Assembly: GCF_004353845.1 (NCBI RefSeq)
Contig: NZ_CP037864.1
Span: forward strand, 1,736,001 to 1,800,000
DNA from: Citrobacter arsenatis
GTDB taxonomy: Bacteria; Pseudomonadota; Gammaproteobacteria; Enterobacterales; Enterobacteriaceae
Direction: 5' to 3'
DNA: 64,000 nucleotides
In this document: positions 35,077 through 43,368 of the stretch, piece after piece
How the letters are laid out: each line of letters opens with the position of its first letter
How positions within the stretch are numbered: position 1 is the first letter of the stretch
The notes under the pieces: model-generated
The model's input: only the letters and a program-made list of their open reading frames with translations
The model's database searches: none
Told to the model about the DNA's origin: nothing
Position numbers and translations under genes: made by a program

Positions 35077-35637
35077 GTGCGACGTGCGAACGATCCGCAG
35101 CGGCGGGAAAAAATAGTTCAGGCAACTCTGGATGCGGTAATAGCTCATGGTATTCATGCGGTTACACATCGCAAGATCGCGACAATTGCTCAGGTGCCCT
35201 TGGGTTCTATGACCTATTACTTTTCGGGAATCGATGAGCTTTTGATGGAGGCATTTGGCCGTTTTACTGACAGGATGATGCTGCAGTATCAGGCCTTTTT
35301 TGCCGACGTGAAGGATGCGCCGCAGGCTTGTCATGCTATTACCGATATGATTTACAGCTCTCAGGTCACCACGCCTGACAACATGGAGCTCATGTATCAG
35401 CTGTATGCTTTCGCCAGCCGTAAACCGGCGCTAAAAACGGTGATGCAAAACTGGATGCTACGCAGCCAACAAACGCTGGAGCAGTGGTTTGACCCGGTTA
35501 CGGCGCGGGCGCTGGATGCGTTTATTGAAGGGATGACGCTGCATTTTGTCACGGACAAAAAACCGCTGCAGCGAGAAGATATCTTGCTAATGGTGGAGCG
35601 TATAGCGGGCTTGTCCGCGACTGTCAGCTCTGGGTAG
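35077..35637 (+). CDS. rcdA: TetR-family regulator RcdA (YbjK)
   Basis: A 186-residue TetR-type regulator; in E. coli RcdA activates csgD (biofilm master regulator) and other stress genes. HTH at about residues 28-50 (THRKIATIAQVPLGSMTYYFSG), C-terminal all-helical ligand domain. The start was placed at GTG 35077, because AGAGGT lies 6 bp before it and the sequence RRANDPQRREK begins there. The earlier TTG at 35047 would lie inside the operator palindrome. The C-terminus runs some eight residues beyond that of E. coli and overlaps the convergent SDR gene by 14 bp. Confidence 0.9.
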   Translation: MRRANDPQRREKIVQATLDAVIAHGIHAVTHRKIATIAQVPLGSMTYYFSGIDELLMEAFGRFTDRMMLQYQAFFADVKDAPQACHAITDMIYSSQVTTPDNMELMYQLYAFASRKPALKTVMQNWMLRSQQTLEQWFDPVTARALDAFIEGMTLHFVTDKKPLQREDILLMVERIAGLSATVSSG

Positions 35638-36427
35638 CGCCTCCGGTAATATTCACCACCGTGGCGGTGATTGCTCCTGCATGGTCTGAAGCCAGAAAGG
35701 TCATTATCTCAGCAACTTGTGCAAGCGTAGGCAGGCGTCCGAGCATGGTGCTTTGTGCCGCACCCGCTAACCATTGATCGACGGTTAAGCCCATTGACTG
35801 CGCTTTAGCGGAGAATATCTCTCCGGTATAGGAGCCGGCCGCTACTGCGTCCACAATCGCATGTGAGCGAACGCCGACGACGCGAACATTTGCCGGTCCC
35901 AGTTCGCTGGCGAGCGCTTTAATAAAAGCCTCTGTTCCCGCGCAGCCGACGATGTGACCCAGATGCCCAGGCATCGCCATTGGGGCCGCGGGCGCAACGA
36001 CGGTGAGAATAACGCCCGCACGATTGCCGCCCATGTGCGGCGTTACGGCTTTTGCGATATTGAACTGCGCCGAGAGGAAAGGGGTGATACCGCTCATAAA
36101 CTCCGAGAGGGATAATACGTCGATTCGCTTGCCCTGGTCATGCATAAAACCGGTCGCGTTAATCACCACATCAATTCCACCGGTTTGCTGCGCAAGTTGA
36201 GTAATTTGTTTTGATGCGTTGTGTTCGTCGAGTACATCAGTGATAAAGGTATCAACGGTCCCCCCCGCCGTTCGAAGGCGACTGGCTGTCCAATCCAGCT
36301 TTTCCTGACTGCGTGCGCCCAGGTATACATGAGCACCTTCGCGCGCCATGGACTGCGCAACCGCACTACCAATAGCACCGCTGCCACCGAAGATCACCGC
36401 GACTTTGCCTGCGAGCAACATAGTCAA
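35624..36427 (-). CDS. SDR-fold protein with altered catalytic residues
   Basis: A 267-residue Rossmann-fold protein of the short-chain dehydrogenase/reductase superfamily. The cofactor motif is intact (GGSGAIGSAVA, residues 14-24, then ARSQEKL and the NATGF equivalent of NNAG). However, in the place where classical SDRs have Tyr-X3-Lys, aligned by the following EAFIKALASELGP, this protein has His and Cys (HIVGCAGTEAF). It may be a non-catalytic binder or use another mechanism. It converges on rcdA and is not at this site in K-12. Function unknown; the clade looks like the unassigned SDR family oxidoreductases. Confidence 0.8.
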   Translation of the reverse strand: MTMLLAGKVAVIFGGSGAIGSAVAQSMAREGAHVYLGARSQEKLDWTASRLRTAGGTVDTFITDVLDEHNASKQITQLAQQTGGIDVVINATGFMHDQGKRIDVLSLSEFMSGITPFLSAQFNIAKAVTPHMGGNRAGVILTVVAPAAPMAMPGHLGHIVGCAGTEAFIKALASELGPANVRVVGVRSHAIVDAVAAGSYTGEIFSAKAQSMGLTVDQWLAGAAQSTMLGRLPTLAQVAEIMTFLASDHAGAITATVVNITGGATQS

Positions 36428-36523
36428 CCCCCATCACCATTAAGCACCGACATAAAAGTATGTGCCATAACCAGCAAGCTGCAAATTTGGGGGGAGTTTC
36501 AGAGATGGAAGGCGATGAACGCA

Positions 36524-36548
36524 AATTTCAGGTAACAAAAAGCCCATC
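36524..36548. repeat. Left copy of imperfect 25-bp direct repeat flanking the Hcp module
   Basis: Begins AATTTCAG and ends CCCATC; 22 of 25 bases match 38435-38459, the 3' end of rybB plus its flank. The pair encloses 1.9 kb containing the hcp module. It could be an attachment-site scar. Confidence 0.5.
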
Positions 36549-36827
36549 TATGCAAATTGGTTAATTAAAACAATGAGTTGTATAATAACCAATAAGTTGG
36601 TTTGGTGGCGAGAGATGACGATTACGGGGTATTGCCAACCGCTGCCGCCATTTTGTCGCCAATTGGCAGAGTAGCTAACCTTTTATCCCTATCACCTGCA
36701 ACACGTTCTGTCATCCCGAGCTGGCGACAGATTGAACTGGTAGCTGGTCGCCGAGGTGCTCTCCACGTAGTTCTGTACGCGTAGCGAAGTGGCGCTAAAC
36801 AAGGGGCGCGATCAGCAAAGGGTCATC

Positions 36828-36989
36828 ATGAACTCATTTCAGGCCATTAAGCTCGGAAAACAGAAATACTTCGGAATGGCATTTTTGCAGGTGTCTGAAA
36901 ATGATGTGGCCCCGGTAACTGCGTATCATGCATCCGAGGCCAAGATCAAAGCTATTAAAAAAAAATCAATAGCGCATAAAGCGTTATAG
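36828..36989 (+). CDS. Hypothetical 53-residue ORF
   Basis: ATG with AAGGG 5-9 bp upstream encodes a small, lysine-rich basic protein (ends AKIKAIKKKSIAHKAL). No family recognised. It lies inside the direct-repeat-bounded segment, 115 bp before the three-gene Hcp module, and might be a fragment of an older gene. Low confidence that it is expressed. The rest of 36549-37104 shows no convincing gene and no recognisable insertion-sequence ends. Confidence 0.3.
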   Translation: MNSFQAIKLGKQKYFGMAFLQVSENDVAPVTAYHASEAKIKAIKKKSIAHKAL

Positions 36990-37104
36990 TGTGGAGGTCA
37001 AACAGGACGTAAGTCTGCTCAAGGAGCTCAGGCACACAACATCAAATCATTTTCATAAAATCAGGTTATAACGCGGTAACAATCAACGATAAATAAGGAC
37101 ATCA

Positions 37105-37569
37105 ATGGACACTGTAGAGGAACTCAACGGGACATATTTCTATGCAGGGAAGTCCAATCTGACGGCTGCTGAGCTTTTGTTTATGATTTTCTGTGAGAAT
37201 ACCGCCAGCCAGTTCGGGATCGGTGTTGCAGATTTCGGGGCTATCGTTGCCCTGGTATCAGGTCGCAATAATCTTGGGACAAGGGCAAAACCGATTGGTG
37301 CTACTAAGGGCACTTCATACGCCTCCAAAGCAGCACGCGCAGTTTTTAAAAAGTCAAAATTCCCTTTTGGTATATCATTACCGACCTGGCTTGGCGGCTA
37401 CACTCCGTGGACAGCTCGCCGTGTTATGGTCCACAACATTGGAACATTTGTTGGTCGCTCAATCCCTTTGGTTGGCATAATTATTCTGGCTGCTGACGTG
37501 TCTCAAATTACCTACCGTACTATCCGCGACTATAACGTCATAGCAAGGGGCTGCGATAAGTTATGGTAA
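37105..37569 (+). CDS. Hcp-module protein 1, hydrophobic C-terminus (STM2901-like)
   Basis: A 154-residue protein. The N-terminus (MDTVEELNGTYFYAGKSNLTAAELLFMIF) resembles, from memory, Salmonella STM2901-type proteins that sit beside Hcp genes; this match needs a search. The middle part is basic and glycine-rich, and residues about 110-136 (NIGTFVGRSIPLVGIIILAADVSQI) form one likely membrane segment. No signal peptide. Its stop overlaps the start of the DUF1493 gene by 7 bp, so the two are translationally coupled. It could be a type VI cargo (membrane-active effector) or an accessory factor; the sequence alone does not decide. Confidence 0.7.
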   Translation: MDTVEELNGTYFYAGKSNLTAAELLFMIFCENTASQFGIGVADFGAIVALVSGRNNLGTRAKPIGATKGTSYASKAARAVFKKSKFPFGISLPTWLGGYTPWTARRVMVHNIGTFVGRSIPLVGIIILAADVSQITYRTIRDYNVIARGCDKLW

Positions 37570-37889
37570 ATAATATCGAGCAAAGAATTTATGAGCTGAT
37601 ACGGCCCTACGCAGGAACGTATTTATTCAACATAAAGAAAGTGGTACTAACACCTAAAACTGACCTCGATACTGATCTGGATATTGATGAGGTGGAAGCC
37701 GAAGATCTGATGAATGATTTTTTTGAAACGTTCAACGTTGAGCGGGGTAATTTCAAGGTTGAAACATACTATCCTCCTGAATCATTCTCACTGAATCCAT
37801 TTAAAAAATCACCACCTGTACCTGTACCTGATTTCACTATAGGCATGTTGATTGAATCAGCAAAAGCAGGACGCTGGTTATATAACTGA
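37563..37889 (+). CDS. DUF1493 family protein (acyl-carrier-protein-like)
   Basis: A 108-residue acidic protein of the DUF1493 family. Residues about 30-60 (TDLDTDLDIDEVEAEDLMNDFFETFNV) follow the helix-II pattern of acyl carrier proteins (DLG-DSL-X2-VELVM-X-LEEEF), but the phosphopantetheine Ser is replaced (DSL becomes DID-like), so it probably carries no prosthetic group. Family members recur next to hcp genes in Enterobacteriaceae. Its start is coupled to the preceding gene, and hcp follows 21 bp after its stop. It may be a chaperone or immunity partner; this is inference. Confidence 0.75.
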   Translation: MVNNIEQRIYELIRPYAGTYLFNIKKVVLTPKTDLDTDLDIDEVEAEDLMNDFFETFNVERGNFKVETYYPPESFSLNPFKKSPPVPVPDFTIGMLIESAKAGRWLYN

Positions 37890-37910
37890 GCATAAGCAAG
37901 GAGCTTTAAA

Positions 37911-38396
37911 ATGGCTGTACCTGTTCACTTATTTTTGACTGATGATGGCGGCGCGATTATCCGTGGATCGTGCGATGTTCGAGACCGTGAGGGTAGCGTG
38001 GAACTAAGGGGACTACATCACAACATAATGTTACCTACAGATCCAATGACAGGTAAGGTAACGGGAACACGTCAACATTCGCCGTTTCAGTTTACTAAGG
38101 AGCTCGACAGCTCAAGTCCGTACCTGTTCAAAGCCGCGGCTACTGGTCAGACTCTCAGATCTGCTGAATTTCGTTTCTACCACATCAATGATGCAGGGCA
38201 AGAGGTAGAGTATTACCGGATCACACTCGAAAATGTGAAAGTAGTTTCAGTGAGTCCTTTAATGCACGACACTCGAGGATGCCCTGGATCAGGCCACATG
38301 GAAGATGTTGCGCTGAACTACGAAAAAATTACACATCTGTACAAAGACGGCAATCTTTTAGCCCATGACGCATGGAATGAGCGCTCCACTGGGTAA
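37911..38396 (+). CDS. hcp: Type VI secretion tube protein Hcp (TssD), orphan
   Basis: A 161-residue Hcp1-family protein, which forms the hexameric rings of the type VI secretion tube and can also carry effectors in its lumen. Family landmarks: a beta-rich start (MAVPVHLFLTDDGG), RQHSPFQFTKELDSSSPYLFKAAATGQ, the YYRITLENVKVVSV strand and the end LNYEKITHLYKD. AAGGAG precedes the ATG. No other type VI structural gene (tssB, C, K, M, vgrG, clpV) is in this window, so it is an orphan hcp that must work with a system encoded elsewhere, if one exists. The C-terminus ends at an ordinary length with no fused toxin. Confidence 0.88.
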   Translation: MAVPVHLFLTDDGGAIIRGSCDVRDREGSVELRGLHHNIMLPTDPMTGKVTGTRQHSPFQFTKELDSSSPYLFKAAATGQTLRSAEFRFYHINDAGQEVEYYRITLENVKVVSVSPLMHDTRGCPGSGHMEDVALNYEKITHLYKDGNLLAHDAWNERSTG

Positions 38397-38434
38397 ATCA
38401 CAATAGATCTGCAAATATGATTTTAAAGGTTTTG

Positions 38435-38459
38435 AATTTCAGACAACAAAAAACCCATC
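38435..38459. repeat. Right copy of the 25-bp direct repeat, overlapping the rybB 3' end
   Basis: Begins AATTTCAG and ends CCCATC, 22 of 25 identical to 36524-36548. Bases 38448-38459 are the U-run and the last stem bases of the RybB terminator; the rest is downstream flank. Confidence 0.5.
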
Positions 38460-38526
38460 AACCTTGAACCAAAGCGGCGGGGTTGATGGGCTCCACAAAT
38501 TGGGGACATCAAAGAAAAGCAGTGGC
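38448..38526 (-). ncRNA. rybB: RybB small RNA
   Basis: A 79-nt Hfq-dependent, sigma-E-induced small RNA that represses outer-membrane porin mRNAs. The 5' seed GCCACTGCTTTTCTTTGATG is identical to that known for E. coli and Salmonella. The 3' end forms the terminator stem CCCATCAACC/GGTTGATGGG with TTTTTT. The length equals that of E. coli. It is transcribed away from ybjL towards the hcp module. Only internal loop positions differ from E. coli. Confidence 0.95.
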
Positions 38527-38531
38527 AATAG

Positions 38532-38559
38532 TTATGACTGACGCCTTGAAGAAAAGTTC
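38532..38559 (-). promoter_or_regulatory. Sigma-E promoter of rybB
   Basis: On the minus strand GAACTT (38554-38559) as the -35 element and TCATAA (38532-38537) as the -10 element are separated by 16 bp. The -10 ends 5 bp before the first RybB base. This is the expected RpoE arrangement. Confidence 0.75.
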
Positions 38560-38602
38560 TGCTTACCTGCAAAAAATTTTCGTTTAAGGGTAAATTTCAG
38601 CG

Positions 38603-40288
38603 CTAACCAAGGCCTGGCCAGACAATGACGATGAGTGTCCCCGCTAATGTCAGCAGAACGTTGGCAATCGCGTAGGTCCCGGCATAGCCTAACGCGGGGA
38701 TATTGCTGCGAGCCGTATCGCTGATGATTTCCATTGCCGGAGCGCAGGTACGCGCGCCCATCATGGCGCCAAACAGCAGGGCGCGGTTCATACGTAATAC
38801 GTAAGCACCGAACAAGAAACAAATGACTACCGGCACCAGGCTGACCACCAGACCGGCAATCAGCATTTGACCACCGACGACGCCAAGGCCATTGCCAATG
38901 CCGCTGCCCGCGCTTAAACCGACGCCAGCCATAAATACCATCAGACCAAATTCTTTGACCATGTTTAGCGCCCCCTGCGGGATGTAGCCAAACGTTGGAT
39001 GGTTGGCACGCAGGAAGCCCAGCATGATCCCGGCGAACAGCAGACCAGCCGCATTCCCGATACCGAAGCTGAAATTACTGAACTGGAAGGTGATCATCCC
39101 AATCATCAAGCCGATGATAAAGAAGGCGCAGAAGGCCAGTAGATCGGTCACCTGACTGTGAATGGAAATGAAGCCGATACGGTCGGCAATGGTTTTGACG
39201 CGACGAGCATCCCCGCTCACCTGCAGCACGTCACCTTTGTTGAGCACGACGTTGTCATCAATAGGCATTTCAATCTGGCTACGGATCACGCGGTTGAGGA
39301 AACATCCGTGGTCGGTCAGTTTCAACTGGGCCAGGCGACGGCCAACGGCATTGTGGTTTTTCACCACAATCTCTTCAGTGACGATACGCATATCAAGCAG
39401 ATCACGATCGAACACCTCTTTCCCATTACGGAAGCTGGGGTCGAGGCGGGCATGTGCGTCCGGATAACCCACCAGGGCTATTTCATCGCCCATTTGCAGT
39501 ACCGCATCGCCATCCGGGTTGGCCAGGATGCCGTTGCGACGGATGCGTTCAATGTAACAACCGGTCTGGCGATAGATACCCAGTTCGCGCAGATTTTTGC
39601 CATCGGCCCATGCCACCAGCTCCGGACCAACGCGATAGGCGCGGATCACTGGCAGATAAACTTTACGGTTGGCGTCTGTGTCCAGACCTCGTTCACGTGC
39701 GATTTGTTGCGCGCTGGTTTGCAGGTCCTGATGCTGAAGTTTTGGCAGGTAGCGCGCACCGACAATCAGACTGACCAGGCCAATCAAATAGGTGAGGGCG
39801 TAACCGAGACTGAGGTTATCAAGGGCAGTTGAAAGCGATGTTCCCGACATTCCCGAATGGCGCAAGGTGTCACCTGCGCCGACCAGCACCGGCGTGGAGG
39901 TCATCGAGCCGGCCAGCATACCCGCCGTCAGGCCAATGTCCCAGCCAAATAGCTTACCCAGCCCCAGGGCGATCAGCATTGCGCTACCGACCATCACCAG
40001 AGCAAGCATTAGATAATTTTTCCCATCGCGAAAAAAAATCGAAAAAAAGTTGGGGCCGGCTTCGACGCCGACACAAAAAATAAACAGCATAAAGCCGAGA
40101 TTTAATGCATCGGTGTTAATACTAAAGTGCTGCTGGCCTAATAATAGGGACACCACTAAAACGCCAATGGAATTACCGAGTTGGACTGAACCCAGGCGTA
40201 ATTTACCCAGACACAGGCCCAGTGCCAGGACCACAAATAATAACAGGATGTAATTCCCATTTAACAAATCTGCGACGTTTATATTCAC
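38603..40288 (-). CDS. ybjL: YbjL, AspT/YidE-type putative transporter
   Basis: A 561-residue inner-membrane protein of the aspartate:alanine antiporter family. N-terminal membrane half (about residues 10-185), two cytoplasmic TrkA-C (RCK-C) domains (about 205-375), C-terminal membrane half with the conserved GLSAGSG segment. Substrate unknown. It is divergent from ybjM and shares no operon. Confidence 0.93.
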   Translation of the reverse strand: MNINVADLLNGNYILLLFVVLALGLCLGKLRLGSVQLGNSIGVLVVSLLLGQQHFSINTDALNLGFMLFIFCVGVEAGPNFFSIFFRDGKNYLMLALVMVGSAMLIALGLGKLFGWDIGLTAGMLAGSMTSTPVLVGAGDTLRHSGMSGTSLSTALDNLSLGYALTYLIGLVSLIVGARYLPKLQHQDLQTSAQQIARERGLDTDANRKVYLPVIRAYRVGPELVAWADGKNLRELGIYRQTGCYIERIRRNGILANPDGDAVLQMGDEIALVGYPDAHARLDPSFRNGKEVFDRDLLDMRIVTEEIVVKNHNAVGRRLAQLKLTDHGCFLNRVIRSQIEMPIDDNVVLNKGDVLQVSGDARRVKTIADRIGFISIHSQVTDLLAFCAFFIIGLMIGMITFQFSNFSFGIGNAAGLLFAGIMLGFLRANHPTFGYIPQGALNMVKEFGLMVFMAGVGLSAGSGIGNGLGVVGGQMLIAGLVVSLVPVVICFLFGAYVLRMNRALLFGAMMGARTCAPAMEIISDTARSNIPALGYAGTYAIANVLLTLAGTLIVIVWPGLG

Positions 40289-40558
40289 GGAGACTAACTT
40301 CTTGTTTACTAGTAAGCTATTGAAAGAAATGGCAATTTACGCTAATGTTTTTGCCAGAAATTAAGGGGGCGACAGCTTCATACACAGCCCCGAATAATGC
40401 AGCATAACAATATATGCGGTTAGTTTAATCTCATTACGTATCAACGGCTATAAGAATCGTGTGAGTGTGTTTTTGGCATGGAATGCCAGGTTACTTTATC
40501 TGACTGGACGCCTGCGGGCGAAAAGAGTGTTCGATAGAGAATGTGTCAGGAGGAACGA

Positions 40559-40939
40559 TTGAAACATAAGCAAAGTTGGGCAGGTGCGGTCTGCTGCTTT
40601 GTGCTCTTTATTGTGGTGTGTCTTTCATTAACGCTAAACGTGAAAGGGGCATTTAGGGCGGCAGGGCATCCTGAGGTCGGATTGTTGTTTTTTATCCTGC
40701 CTGGTGCTGCAGCAAGCTTTTTCTCCCATCGTCGGGAGGTGCTCAAACCCCTTCTTGGCGCCATGTTGGCGGCACCGTGCTGCCTGTTGTTGATGCGGTT
40801 CGTTTTTATGCCGACGCGTTCATTGTGGCAAGAACTGGCGTGGTTGTTTAGTGCAGTATTTTGGTGCGCGCTTGGCGCATTGTGTTTTTTGTTTATCAGT
40901 AGCTTGTTCAATCAGCATCAACGACGGAAAAAGAACTGA
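40559..40939 (+). CDS. ybjM: YbjM, inner-membrane protein of unknown function
   Basis: A 126-residue membrane protein with four predicted helices (starting WAGAVCCFVLFIVVCLSLT), orthologous to E. coli YbjM. The start is TTG at 40559, set by the strong AGGAGG 6 bp before it and by the E. coli N-terminus (KHKQ). No function known. The 270-bp space to the divergent ybjL contains no gene. Confidence 0.88.
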   Translation: MKHKQSWAGAVCCFVLFIVVCLSLTLNVKGAFRAAGHPEVGLLFFILPGAAASFFSHRREVLKPLLGAMLAAPCCLLLMRFVFMPTRSLWQELAWLFSAVFWCALGALCFLFISSLFNQHQRRKKN

Positions 40940-40941
40940 TG

Positions 40942-40962
40942 ACGCCCTCCAGCGGAGGGCGT
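40942..40962. terminator. Stem-loop between convergent ybjM and grxA
   Basis: ACGCCCTCC and GGAGGGCGT form a perfect 9-bp stem with a 3-nt loop, between the two stop codons. No T-run, so termination efficiency is uncertain. Confidence 0.55.
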
Positions 40963-40973
40963 AGAAACAGCTA

Positions 40974-41237
40974 TCAGGCGAACAGATTCATGTTCTCTTT
41001 GGCCCACGCTTCAAAATCCGTGCATCCGCCAATGTGTTTTTGATCAACAAAAATCTGCGGAACGGTTTCTACTGGCTTACCTACCGTCTTTTCCAGATCG
41101 GCTTTCGTGATGCCTTCGGCATGGATATCAATGTAGCGGAAGTTAAAATCGTCATGCTCATTGCTTAATTTTTCTGCTAATTCTTTTGCGCGCACGCAAT
41201 ACGGACACCCTGGACGACCAAAAATAACGGCAAACAT
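40974..41237 (-). CDS. grxA: Glutaredoxin 1 GrxA
   Basis: An 87-residue glutathione-dependent disulfide reductase, hydrogen donor for ribonucleotide reductase. Active site CPYC at residues 11-14 (GCPYCVRA), cis-Pro in TVPQIFVD, and the GGCTDF glutathione site. In E. coli it is induced by OxyR; an OxyR site would lie in the 172 bp shared with ybjC, but I cannot pick it out by eye. Confidence 0.96.
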   Translation of the reverse strand: MFAVIFGRPGCPYCVRAKELAEKLSNEHDDFNFRYIDIHAEGITKADLEKTVGKPVETVPQIFVDQKHIGGCTDFEAWAKENMNLFA

Positions 41238-41409
41238 CTCTCTCTCCTCGAACTTATCAGGCCGGATGGCAATACTTGTTATGATGCCGCGAATTGTGAC
41301 GGATGGAAAGCAGGTTCAACCTGTTGCTTTGATATCCTCAAGCTATAACTGTTAAACACGACAAGCCGGAACGTTTTATAATGACAGCCATTTCGCCGGG
41401 AGGCCGCTT

Positions 41410-41700
41410 ATGCGCACAATTGGTACATTACCCAAAAGCGTATTGATGCTGGAAATTATAGGGATGGTCTTGTTATCGCTGGCGCTGCTATCGCTTAACG
41501 ATTACCTCACCTTACCCGCACCGCTTAGCAGTCCGTTAGCCTGCGTGGTGATGATATTTCTGGGCGTGCTGCTGATGCTTCCCGCCGCGGTGGTATTGAC
41601 GTGGCGTATTGCTCAACGACTTGCGCCGCAGCTGATGTCACGAGCCCCCGGCGATTCTTCCCGTTCAGACAGAGAAAAAAGAGATGACGCCAACCATTGA
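41410..41700 (+). CDS. ybjC: YbjC, DUF1418 inner-membrane protein
   Basis: A 96-residue protein with two membrane helices, orthologous to E. coli YbjC (DUF1418). Its end overlaps nfsA by 17 bp, so it heads the ybjC-nfsA-rimK-ybjN operon, which in E. coli is under SoxRS control. Function unknown. Confidence 0.9.
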   Translation: MRTIGTLPKSVLMLEIIGMVLLSLALLSLNDYLTLPAPLSSPLACVVMIFLGVLLMLPAAVVLTWRIAQRLAPQLMSRAPGDSSRSDREKRDDANH

Positions 41701-42406
41701 TTTATTACGTAGCCACCGTTCCATTCGCCATTTCACCGATGATGTTATTTCGGATGCGCAGCGAGAGGCGATAATTGCCGCCGCACAGGGGACGTCAAGC
41801 TCCAGTTTTTTACAATGCACGACCATTGTTCGCATAACGGACAAAACCCTGCGTGAATCACTGGTTACTTTATCCGGCGGACAAAAACATGTAGCGCAGG
41901 CCGCAGAGTTCTGGGTGTTTTGCGCTGATTTTAATCGCCATTTGCAGATTTGCCCTGATGCGCAACTCGGGCTGGCGGAACAACTGCTGCTGGGCGTGGT
42001 TGATACCGCGATGATGGCGCAAAATGCGCTGACGGCGGCAGAGTCTTTGGGCCTTGGCGGGGGGTTTATTGGCGGTCTGCGTAATAACATTGAGCCAGTC
42101 ACTGAATTGCTGAAGCTTCCGCAACACGTTCTGCCGCTGTTTGGGCTGTGCCTTGGCTGGCCTGCCGATAACCCGGATATCAAGCCGCGTCTGCCCGCAT
42201 CGCTTGTGGTGCATGAGAACCAGTATCAGCCGCTCAACAAAGATGTTTTGTCGCAATATGATGAGCAGCTCGCGCAGTACTATCTGACTCGCGGCAGTAA
42301 TACGCGCCGTGACACCTGGAGCGACCATATTCGCCGCACCATCATTAAAGAAAGTCGCCCCTTTATCCTGGAATATTTGCATAAACAGGGATGGGCTACG
42401 CGCTAA
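41684..42406 (+). CDS. nfsA: Oxygen-insensitive NADPH nitroreductase NfsA
   Basis: A 240-residue FMN flavoprotein reducing nitro compounds and quinones by two-electron steps; it activates nitrofuran drugs. FMN-phosphate contacts are in LLRSHRSIRHFTDD (residues 6-20), and GLGGGFIGGLRNN (about residues 125-137) is the characteristic glycine-rich stretch. Full length as in E. coli, so loss-of-function nitrofuran resistance is not indicated. Confidence 0.96.
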   Translation: MTPTIDLLRSHRSIRHFTDDVISDAQREAIIAAAQGTSSSSFLQCTTIVRITDKTLRESLVTLSGGQKHVAQAAEFWVFCADFNRHLQICPDAQLGLAEQLLLGVVDTAMMAQNALTAAESLGLGGGFIGGLRNNIEPVTELLKLPQHVLPLFGLCLGWPADNPDIKPRLPASLVVHENQYQPLNKDVLSQYDEQLAQYYLTRGSNTRRDTWSDHIRRTIIKESRPFILEYLHKQGWATR

Positions 42407-42465
42407 AGATTTTAACCCAGTGTATGATACGCCAGCTTTTACCAGGTCATTCAGAGAGGTGCAGG

Positions 42466-43368
42466 GTGAAAATTGCCATTTTGTCCCGGGACGGAACGCT
42501 CTATTCTTGTAAGCGCCTGCGTGAAGCGGCGATGCAGCGCGGTCACCTGGTAGAAATTATCGATCCCCTTTCTTGCTATATGAACATCAGCCCGGCGGCG
42601 TCCTCTATTCATTATAAGGGCCGCCAGCTTCCTCATTTCGACGCGGTGATCCCAAGGATTGGCTCGGCGATTACCTTCTATGGTACGGCGGCGTTGCGCC
42701 AGTTTGAGATGTTGGGAAGCTATCCGCTGAATGAGTCGGTAGCGATTACGCGTGCGCGCGACAAACTGCGTTCGCTGCAGCTGCTGGCGCGTCAGGGCAT
42801 CGATTTACCCATCACCGGGATCGCCCACTCTCCGGACGATACCAGCGACATGATTGACATGGTTGGCGGCGCGCCGCTGGTAGTGAAACTGGTTGAAGGC
42901 ACGCAGGGTATTGGTGTGGTGCTGGCAGAAACGCGCCAGGCCGCTGAAAGCGTGGTAGATGCCTTTCGTGGGCTGAATGCCCATATCCTGGTTCAGGAAT
43001 ATATCAAAGAAGCAAAAGGGCGAGATATTCGCTGCTTCGTGGTGGGTGATGAGGTAGTAGCCGCCATTGAGCGACAGGCGAAGGAAGGCGATTTTCGTTC
43101 TAATCTCCATCGCGGCGGGGTTGCCACGATTGCGAATATTACGCCGCGCGAAAGAGAAATTGCGCTCAAAGCTGCTCAGACAATGGGTCTGGACGTTGCA
43201 GGCGTTGATATTCTGCGCGCTGAACGTGGGCCGTTGGTCATGGAAGTCAACGCGTCTCCCGGACTGGAAGGGGTAGAGAAAACGACCGGAATAGACATTG
43301 CCGGCAAGATGATCCAGTGGATCGAGCGTCATGCTACGCCTGAATTCTGCCTTAAAATCGGCGGCTAA
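42466..43368 (+). CDS. rimK: Ribosomal protein S6 glutamate ligase RimK
   Basis: A 300-residue ATP-grasp ligase that adds glutamates to the C-terminus of ribosomal protein S6 and can make poly-alpha-glutamate. ATP-grasp landmarks: VVKLVEGTQGIGV (about residues 139-151), the IRCFVVGD strand, and the metal-binding MEVNASPGLEG (about 259-269). Start GTG 42466 with AGAGGTGCAGG upstream gives the E. coli length. Confidence 0.96.
   Translation: MKIAILSRDGTLYSCKRLREAAMQRGHLVEIIDPLSCYMNISPAASSIHYKGRQLPHFDAVIPRIGSAITFYGTAALRQFEMLGSYPLNESVAITRARDKLRSLQLLARQGIDLPITGIAHSPDDTSDMIDMVGGAPLVVKLVEGTQGIGVVLAETRQAAESVVDAFRGLNAHILVQEYIKEAKGRDIRCFVVGDEVVAAIERQAKEGDFRSNLHRGGVATIANITPREREIALKAAQTMGLDVAGVDILRAERGPLVMEVNASPGLEGVEKTTGIDIAGKMIQWIERHATPEFCLKIGG

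Noticed and set aside
36602..36784. 60-codon frame before the Hcp module
   Set aside because: No ribosome-binding site, no known family, and nothing in position or composition marks it as coding.
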